Part shown: piece by piece, positions 32,013-32,486 of the stretch | How the letters are laid out: every line of letters begins with the position of its first letter | Position numbering within the stretch: position 1 is the stretch's first letter | From: an uncultured Clostridia bacterium | Lineage (GTDB): Bacteria > Bacillota > Clostridia > Oscillospirales > JAAYOS01 | Reading direction: 5' to 3' | Assembly: GCA_947630675.1 (NCBI GenBank) | Contig: CANRIN010000018.1 | Location: 1-32,486, forward strand | DNA: 32,486 nucleotides | The notes under the pieces: model-generated | Seen by the model: the letters and a program-made list of their open reading frames with translations, nothing else | What the model was told of the DNA's origin: nothing | Databases searched by the model: none | Position numbers and translations under genes: made by a program

Positions 32013-32423
32013 CTATGCCCGTTCCTTGCCGTGCAGCCTCCGCATGAGCCGCGCGGCGGCGTCTCCGTCAAGAAAGCGCATAAGCGCCGAGGCACTTTCC
32101 CGAGTGAACGCGCCATGCGGGACGCGCTCCGCGAGGCGCAGAAGCGCCGCGTCGCCGAGAAACGGCGCGAGCGCGAGGACGTCGTCGGGCGTGACAGCGC
32201 CGGAGACACTTCCCGCGAGGCGGTCCGCCTGCTCCGCGCGGAGAAGCGGCGCGATCTCGGTGAGCTCCCGCATGTCGAGCGCCGGAGTGCGTCCCGCCTC
32301 GGCGTCCGATATTATCTCCGCCGCGCGGCGGCAGCCGAGGATATATTCTGTCGATGTTCCGAGCAGCGCCGCGAGCGCGCCGAGCGCCGACGCGTCGGGA
32401 CTGCTCAGACCCGTTTCCCTTAA
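32013..32423 (-). pseudogene. XRE-family regulator lacking its N-terminal HTH (remnant)
   Basis: The frame is open from 32423 to a TAG at 32013. It opens with LRETGLSSPDASALGALA then ALLGTSTEYILG, which matches the second half of a helix-turn-helix_3 domain (normally ...WETG.SSPD...LA..L..S..YLLG). The rest repeats an IAPLL/LALAPFL pattern (LTEIAPLL, DDVLALAPFLGDAALLRLA, SALMRFL), as in C-terminal regions of related Clostridial XRE regulators. The expected upstream half (QxxLA...S...SKW) is missing: a TAA stop lies just before LRETG, and AT-rich noncoding DNA follows. No ATG lies in the homologous part before 32273. An alternative is a short ORF of 86 residues starting at that ATG. Confidence 0.65.
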
Positions 32424-32454
32424 TTAAAGATATTGTTGGGTAAAAAAAGAAAGG

Positions 32455-32486
32455 TCAGTCGATTTTGCCGATGAAGCGGTAGTAGA
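32455..32486 (-). CDS. 3' end of a further minus-strand gene (window edge)
   Basis: Nine codons (YYRFIGKID) then TGA on the minus strand. The short length allows only a tentative call; the next gene's body lies outside the window. Confidence 0.25.
   Translation of the reverse strand, partial: YYRFIGKID

Overview
The window is a GC-rich, gene-dense stretch of a bacterial chromosome. The gene set points to a Gram-positive of the Bacillota, most likely a class Clostridia gut-type anaerobe. It contains a YqeG-type HAD phosphatase, an M24 peptidase next to elongation factor P, a CD1247-type protein, a BlaI/BlaR1-type pair, a membrane-anchored MurF, ferredoxin-type aldo/keto reductases and many AGGAGG-type ribosome binding sites. 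The organism assignment is inference. No rRNA, tRNA, CRISPR array, integrase or transposase was seen.

Layout, left to right. (1) 1-3075: the tail of an SPFH/zinc-ribbon protein (+), a palindrome-rich spacer (locus A), a PocR-AraC regulator (-), a GH18-like orphan (-), then a promoter followed at once by structured element B. (2) 3162-8554 (+): yqeG-like phosphatase, nfo, M24 peptidase, efp, a His-rich CD1247-type protein and a GH43 xylosidase/arabinosidase. (3) 8556-13410: palindromic locus C, a BlaR1-like/BlaI-like pair (-) with a double operator, a Gpi18-like mannosyltransferase and a VOC protein (-), and structured element D in the leader of that operon. (4) 13540-20067: rlmB and a large P-type-ATPase-like pseudoenzyme (+), a degenerate PAS/ATPase sensor protein (-), gapA (+) and tmk (+). 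(5) 20313-24034: a zinc-ribbon membrane protein, an alpha/beta hydrolase, a small unknown protein (+), and a small membrane protein (-) whose 3' end overlaps it. (6) 24247-28662 (+): MBL-fold hydrolase, alpha/beta hydrolase, MurF and Ddl, an apparent operon ending in peptidoglycan precursor synthesis; palindromic locus E follows. (7) 29066-31869 (-): two Fe-S aldo/keto reductases and a MerR regulator behind a promoter with MerR-type geometry. (8) 32013-32486 (-): an N-terminally truncated XRE-type regulator and the edge of another gene.

The most unusual signal is a family of composite palindromic elements in five intergenic loci (A-E). Two copies (B and D, opposite strands) begin directly after a good -10 box (TATAAT) and occupy the untranslated leaders of two unrelated operons. 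They align module by module, and differences in one stem arm are matched by compensating differences in the other. Copies A, C and E sit between convergent gene ends and reuse some of the same modules. This looks like a structured-RNA or mobile palindromic family. Other items worth a look are the P-type ATPase homologue without its DKTGT site, the BlaR1-like protein without a penicillin-sensor domain, and the MerR-aldo/keto reductase operon.

All gene names rest on reading translated motifs by eye; no database search was run.
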